Shown here: piece after piece, positions 59,831 through 64,000 of the stretch
How the letters are laid out: each line of letters starts with the position of its first letter
How positions within the stretch are numbered: the stretch's first letter is position 1
Assembly (NCBI GenBank): GCA_003665935.1
Contig: QPLR01000001.1
Coordinates: 124,001 to 188,000 of the forward strand
Source of the DNA: Halobellus sp. Atlit-31R
Lineage (GTDB): Archaea; Halobacteriota; Halobacteria; Halobacteriales; Haloferacaceae
Direction of reading: 5' to 3'
DNA: 64,000 nucleotides
Notes under the pieces: model-generated
What the model was told of the DNA's origin: nothing
Seen by the model: only the letters and a program-made list of their open reading frames with translations
Database searches by the model: none
Program-made: the position numbers and the translations under genes

Positions 59831-62263
59831 ATGAGCGACCAGTTCAACATCGACAGGCGCACAGCCCTGAAGACGGCTACGTACGGCATCGCAGGAGCTA
59901 CGCTTTTCTCCGGCGACGCCGGTGGTGTTGTTATGGACGGGTGGAGTGCTGAGCACGCGGTCGACGCCGCGCTCGGTCCCGGCGAGGGCGTCACGCTCTA
60001 CGCCGGACAGGACCTCGACGTCGGGACGGTCACTGTCGAGACAGACGACGGCGTCGACGAACTGACTGTCCGGTACGACACGGCGACGACTTCCGCGGGG
60101 GAGGCCTCCACCTGGCAGCTCGTCGAGACACATCTCCACGTCGCGGCCGACGCCGACGGCATCCCCGTGACCAGAGCGGGGAACCCCGCTCCGGGGCGGT
60201 TCGCGTACACGGGAAAGCCCGACGCGCCGAGCCAAACAGTCACGTACGAGGGCATCGACGTCGAAGACCTCGGCCAGTCGGCGGTCGCGCCGACGTCGGT
60301 GTTCGTCGCCGCACACGCCGTCGTTCAGAGCGAGGACGGATTCGAAGAGACGGCGTGGGCGGACGGCACTCGGTTCACCGAGCGCGGGTCGTGGGCGACG
60401 TACTTCGAGGTCGATCTCCCCAATCCCCTCCGGGGCCGGGAGTCGAAGGACCCGGTCAACGTCGTGTACGAGACGCCTATCGTCGACGCCGAGCCCCGCG
60501 ACGTCACGGCGAGCGACATCCCCGAAGACGCGTTCGAGGAGGCCGAGGAGCGCTTCGACGTCGAACTCACCGAGTGGAACCCGGAGACGATCCACCCGCT
60601 CCTGCAGGAGTGGGTCGACGAGGGCGACCCCGAGGAGATGGTGGAACTAGTCGTCACGTTCCGCGACGACACGACGCTGCCTCAGTTCCCCGAGCCGGCG
60701 ACGAACGAACCGCGCGATTCGGACGCCAACGAGGAGGTGTTCGAGCGGACACAGACGCTCATCGACGAGATCCGGGAGCGACGCGAGGCGGCGTACTTCG
60801 GCGATCCCGACGAGGATCTGGCGGGGCTGGAGGAGCTGCTGGCGGAGTTCGAAGCCGAGATCGTCGACACCTTCTGGATCGTGAAGGCGGTGGCCGTCGA
60901 GATGCCGCTCGGGTGGGTCGAGGAGCTGGCCGGAGAGTACCAGGTGCAGTACGTGGAACCGGAGGACACCGGCACGGAACCGCCGCTGTCAGTCGAGGGA
61001 GCGAACCTCGTCTCGCGGGCGCTGCGTCAGGTCACAGACCAGACGCCGACGGTCGCCACCGGTCGCTCCCACATCAACAGCGATCCGTACTTCTGGCTCG
61101 GGCTGTCCGGTGGCTGGATCGGCCTCCTCGATACGGGCGTGCGGAGGACCCACACGCTGTTCGTCGACCCGTCGAACCTCGATTTCCACCGCGACTGCGT
61201 CAACGGGACGCAGAACAACTGTCGGACCGGGACCGGGCTGAATCCCGACGACGCCTTCTGGAACCACGGGACGTCGACCGCTGCGATCCTGATGGGGAAC
61301 GACGATCTGGGCTCGGCGTACCGTGGCGTGACCGGTATCACGGTCGATAGCTTCGACGTCTACGGGAACGGAGGTCTCAACACCAGCGCGACGTTGCGCG
61401 GATTCGAGGCGGCGCTCGCCGTGTTCGATCGTGTGATCGTCGCGGAGATGCAGCCCGGCGGCAACGCAAACAGCGCGATCGCGACCGCAGCGGACAACGC
61501 GTACGATACGGGGGCGCTGACCGTCGCTGCGAACGGTAACTTCGGCCCCGCGCCGAAGACAGTCCGATGCCCCGCAAACGCCCGCAGAGCGATCGGCGTC
61601 GGCGCTCTCGAAGCGAACAACAACCTCGCGCAGTACAACGCCCAGTGTCGCGGCCCGGCCGGGGACGGCCGCATCAAGCCCGACATCCAGACGCCGACGA
61701 ACACCGAGACGGCGAGCAACGCTGGAGCCGAGGCGCTGCGGCTGTTCACCGGCACCAGCTGTGCGACGCCGTACGCGGCCGGCGCGGCGGGGCTGCTCCG
61801 CAACTGGCTCAGGGGAGCGAGCGCGAGCATCGACCCCGGTCAGGTGTACGCACACCTCATCCTCTCGGGGGGAAACGCCGAGTCGTTCGACAACACAAGC
61901 GGGGCCGGACTCGTCCAACTGCCCACCGACGGCTGGGCCTGGTGGGGGAAGATCCGGTTCCAAACCCAGTTCATCTTCCCCTTCCTGCTCTTCGAGAAGG
62001 TGGAGATCCCGCTGGACGTGTCCGACGATATGGACGAGATCGCCGGTGCCACTTGGATGCCGAAGTACGGGACGACGCAGCGACCTATCTACCTCTATCT
62101 GGTCGATCCCTCGGGGACGGTCCAGTCCGCGAGCGAGGCGACCGAGAGCGTCTTTCAGCGGGTTCAGGTGGACGATCCGACCGCCGGCGAGTGGAAGCTG
62201 CGACTGTTGCAGCTGTTCGCGTTCGAGCAGACGGTGTACTTCTCGGCCTACACGAAGCGGTGA
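59831..62263 (+). CDS. Tat-exported subtilisin-like (S8) serine protease
   Basis: An 810-residue subtilase. The N-terminal Tat-like signal is IDRRTALKTATYGIAGATLF. Catalytic Asp434 (GLLDTGVRR), His479 (WNHGTST), oxyanion Asn568 (VAANGNFG) and Ser643 (GTSCATP) are all present in S8 order, with unusual NHG and SCA variants. The long N-terminal region (about 40-400) has propeptide-like and Glu-rich stretches; the C-terminal 120 residues are a P-type beta domain. Expected to be extracellular. It follows the pilin-like gene by 229 bases. Confidence 0.93.
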   Translation: MSDQFNIDRRTALKTATYGIAGATLFSGDAGGVVMDGWSAEHAVDAALGPGEGVTLYAGQDLDVGTVTVETDDGVDELTVRYDTATTSAGEASTWQLVETHLHVAADADGIPVTRAGNPAPGRFAYTGKPDAPSQTVTYEGIDVEDLGQSAVAPTSVFVAAHAVVQSEDGFEETAWADGTRFTERGSWATYFEVDLPNPLRGRESKDPVNVVYETPIVDAEPRDVTASDIPEDAFEEAEERFDVELTEWNPETIHPLLQEWVDEGDPEEMVELVVTFRDDTTLPQFPEPATNEPRDSDANEEVFERTQTLIDEIRERREAAYFGDPDEDLAGLEELLAEFEAEIVDTFWIVKAVAVEMPLGWVEELAGEYQVQYVEPEDTGTEPPLSVEGANLVSRALRQVTDQTPTVATGRSHINSDPYFWLGLSGGWIGLLDTGVRRTHTLFVDPSNLDFHRDCVNGTQNNCRTGTGLNPDDAFWNHGTSTAAILMGNDDLGSAYRGVTGITVDSFDVYGNGGLNTSATLRGFEAALAVFDRVIVAEMQPGGNANSAIATAADNAYDTGALTVAANGNFGPAPKTVRCPANARRAIGVGALEANNNLAQYNAQCRGPAGDGRIKPDIQTPTNTETASNAGAEALRLFTGTSCATPYAAGAAGLLRNWLRGASASIDPGQVYAHLILSGGNAESFDNTSGAGLVQLPTDGWAWWGKIRFQTQFIFPFLLFEKVEIPLDVSDDMDEIAGATWMPKYGTTQRPIYLYLVDPSGTVQSASEATESVFQRVQVDDPTAGEWKLRLLQLFAFEQTVYFSAYTKR

Positions 62264-62305
62264 CGGCTCGCACTCCTGGCTTCTACCCTTCGAAATTTTA
62301 GCTTT

Positions 62306-62335
62306 ACAGCCGCTCAAGCTGTCGTTTATTTTACT
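62306..62335 (+). terminator. Possible hairpin terminator after subtilase
   Basis: ACAGC-CGCTCAA-GCTGT hairpin (5-bp arms) followed by a T-rich run CGTTTATTTTA. It is 42 bases past the subtilase stop. Short arms, so modest confidence. Confidence 0.35.
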
Positions 62336-62421
62336 TATACTGATAGTACTGATTTATTTGTTTTCGGTCCGGAGTCGCGACAGAGCTAGTATGTCAAGCC
62401 AACTGTCACCGATCGGCAACT

Positions 62422-64000
62422 ATGACCACCGAAGAACACGCTTCTGACGTGTATTCGGAGGCCCGGCCGACGATCCTCTACCTCGCCACAGACCCCGATC
62501 TGGAGCTCCTACTCGAACCGGACACGGGGTCGCCGGCCCCGCGAGTCGTTGTCGAGGTGGATCCCGTGCGTGCCCTCGACCGAATCGGCGCGGACGGCAT
62601 CGACTGCGTCGTCACGGACAACCGAGTGTACGCCGACGACGACGGGCGACCGTTCGTCGCCGCGGTCGCCGAAACCGCTCCGGAGACTCCCGTCGTGGTC
62701 TATGCGAGCTCGGGTCCGGCGTCGAACGAGACGCGACTGCTCGGCGCCGGCGCGGCCGCGTTCTTCTGGCAGACGCCCAACCCGACCGAACGGAGGCGAA
62801 TCTGTGAGGAAATCGTCGAGTTGGCGCGACAGTCGAAGCCGGCCCCGTCGAACCGTGCCAGCAGAGAGGATCTCGAACTGTTCGTTCAGATCAGTGACGA
62901 CGCATTCGCCCTCCACGACTTCGTCACTGGTCGTGACGTCGCGTACGATGGGCTCTCGGAACTCATCCCGGCCGACAAGTCGAAGTTCACGATCGACGAC
63001 GCGTTCGAGCGGATCTACGAGGGAGATCTACCCAGAGTGCTCGAAAAGAACGACGCGATCTTCGCCAAGGAACCGTGGGCGTTCGACTCGATGACAGACG
63101 ACGTCGGGCGGTTCTCCGAAGCGGTCCGAGTCCGGAAGGACGACGGCAGTATCGCACACTGCCTGATGAGGGGGATCGCGGTGTTCGACGACGAGCAGCT
63201 CGTGAAGATGTACAACAGCCTCACTGACGTGACGTGCGACGTCGAGTCGGATTGGCAGTCACAGAGCCATCAGATGCTGCTCGAGAGCGACTCCGACCTG
63301 ATCGCTGCGAAGGAGGCCTGCCAGAGCCTGGTCGACGGGACAGACTGTACCGCCGCCTGGGTGACCCGACACCCGATCAGCGACCACGAAGCGGTCGAAG
63401 AGGTGATCGCGGCGGCTGGCTCGCACACCGCGTTCGTCGGCGACGCAGACGGTGACGCCGCTGTCGAGCGGCTGAACCAGCGGATCGTCTCGGACAAAAA
63501 GTGGAGTAGCGACTCGGTCTCTGTCGACTCGCTGTCGGGGCTCGACGAGCCGCTCGTGTACGCCGAAGACACGACAGGCTCCGAGTCGGGTGTGCTCGTT
63601 GCGACGCCGATCGTCCGCCAGGGCGTCTTCTACGGGGTGTTGACGGTAGTCCAGCCCAATTACGTCACCGACACCTTCGAGCGGCTGCTCGTGACGTTCG
63701 CAGCATCGTTGGCCTACCGGAGTGAAGTCGGCGCACAGCGACGAGCACTCGGGACAGACGCGTTGACCGAGGTGCGCGTTCGGATCGACGAGGATCACTT
63801 CCTGATGGAGTTCTACGAACAGTATCCAGGAGACGACGACACGGAGCTTCAGGTACGTAAACTGGAGGGGGTAGAAGACGGGAACACGCAGTATCTCGTT
63901 TCGTGTCGCTCAACCGACGCGGATGGAGAGACGGTCGCGAGCGCTGTGAGCGCGATCGACGCGATCGACGACGTCTCGCGGATCACCACCGAGGAGACGG
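62422..64000 (+). CDS. Receiver/PAS/GAF regulator, cut by window end (probably Bat-type)
   Basis: The first 526 residues of a protein open to the window end. A receiver-like domain (TILYLATDPDLELLLE, CVVTDNRV with a possible phospho-Asp, but the conserved Lys replaced: FFWQTPNP) spans about 15-130. A PAS-like domain (about 150-270), a GAF domain (about 290-450) and the start of a Bat-like region (LTEVRVRIDEDHFL onward) follow. The C-terminal HTH-10 is expected beyond the window. Start at 62422 follows an AT-rich promoter region. Confidence 0.85.
   Translation, partial: MTTEEHASDVYSEARPTILYLATDPDLELLLEPDTGSPAPRVVVEVDPVRALDRIGADGIDCVVTDNRVYADDDGRPFVAAVAETAPETPVVVYASSGPASNETRLLGAGAAAFFWQTPNPTERRRICEEIVELARQSKPAPSNRASREDLELFVQISDDAFALHDFVTGRDVAYDGLSELIPADKSKFTIDDAFERIYEGDLPRVLEKNDAIFAKEPWAFDSMTDDVGRFSEAVRVRKDDGSIAHCLMRGIAVFDDEQLVKMYNSLTDVTCDVESDWQSQSHQMLLESDSDLIAAKEACQSLVDGTDCTAAWVTRHPISDHEAVEEVIAAAGSHTAFVGDADGDAAVERLNQRIVSDKKWSSDSVSVDSLSGLDEPLVYAEDTTGSESGVLVATPIVRQGVFYGVLTVVQPNYVTDTFERLLVTFAASLAYRSEVGAQRRALGTDALTEVRVRIDEDHFLMEFYEQYPGDDDTELQVRKLEGVEDGNTQYLVSCRSTDADGETVASAVSAIDAIDDVSRITTEET

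Noticed and set aside
1..64000. CRISPR array, insertion sequence or transposase
   Set aside because: No repeat-spacer pattern, transposase motif or terminal inverted repeats were seen.

Overview
The window reads as chromosomal DNA of a halophilic archaeon (class Halobacteria), possibly Halorubrum-like. The evidence is high GC content, strongly acidic predicted proteins, Tat-type secretion signals, many leaderless-looking starts with an A/T box about 27 bases upstream, an intron-containing tRNA-Trp, bacterio-opsin-activator (Bat/HTH-10) regulators, HalX and DUF7504/DUF5794/DUF5795-type proteins. About 56 protein genes, one tRNA and one decayed gene can be supported.

Layout. 1-6070 (minus): a MoxR ATPase (cut by the window edge) and four membrane or von Willebrand A proteins in an overlapping operon, divergent from an Lrp/AsnC regulator plus aminotransferase pair. 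7.9-12.9 kb: DUF7504 protein, HalX response regulator, IMP dehydrogenase, DUF5794 and DUF5795 proteins. 13.0-16.8 kb: tRNA-Trp with a 106-nt intron, then a gene-poor, AT-richer patch with a transglutaminase-like protein, a type IV pilin, a zinc-ribbon protein and an acidic-linker protein. 16.9-21.1 kb: metallophosphatase, two tandem paralogous ATP-grasp proteins, a ComB-like phosphatase and a TIM-barrel isomerase. 21.3-26.2 kb: a PAS/GAF/Bat regulator and a membrane chemoreceptor with three extra HAMP-like repeats. 26.3-31.3 kb: SLC13 permease, CrtI-type desaturase, Brp/Blh retinal-forming dioxygenase and a Bat-type regulator, with a 17-bp element shared by two of the promoters.

31.4-43.7 kb is a peptide-type ABC transport and CoA-thioester locus. 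It has two fused double-ATPase genes, CitE-like lyase, ADP-forming acyl-CoA synthetase, two permeases, a lipoprotein binding protein and an HTH-10 regulator. 44-49.3 kb holds redox genes (thioredoxin-reductase-like, glutaredoxin-like, peroxiredoxin) around a soluble, cysteine-bearing chemotaxis transducer, then two HTH regulators. 49.6-50 kb is a frameshifted, truncated manganese-transporter-like gene behind a DtxR-like palindrome. 50.2-52.6 kb: pilin, methyltransferase, small protein, SDR. 52.7-55.3 kb is an arsenic-resistance-like set: ArsC/LMW-PTP, thioredoxin, ArsP-type permease, ArsR. 55.5-64 kb: a seven-PAS histidine kinase, a pilin-like protein, a Tat-exported subtilase and a receiver/PAS/GAF regulator cut by the window end.

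Most islands carry their own local regulator. The clearest functional units are the retinal unit (crtI, brp/blh, bat), the oligopeptide/CoA unit, the redox-taxis unit and the arsenic-like unit. Family calls rest on motifs read by eye; no database search was run.
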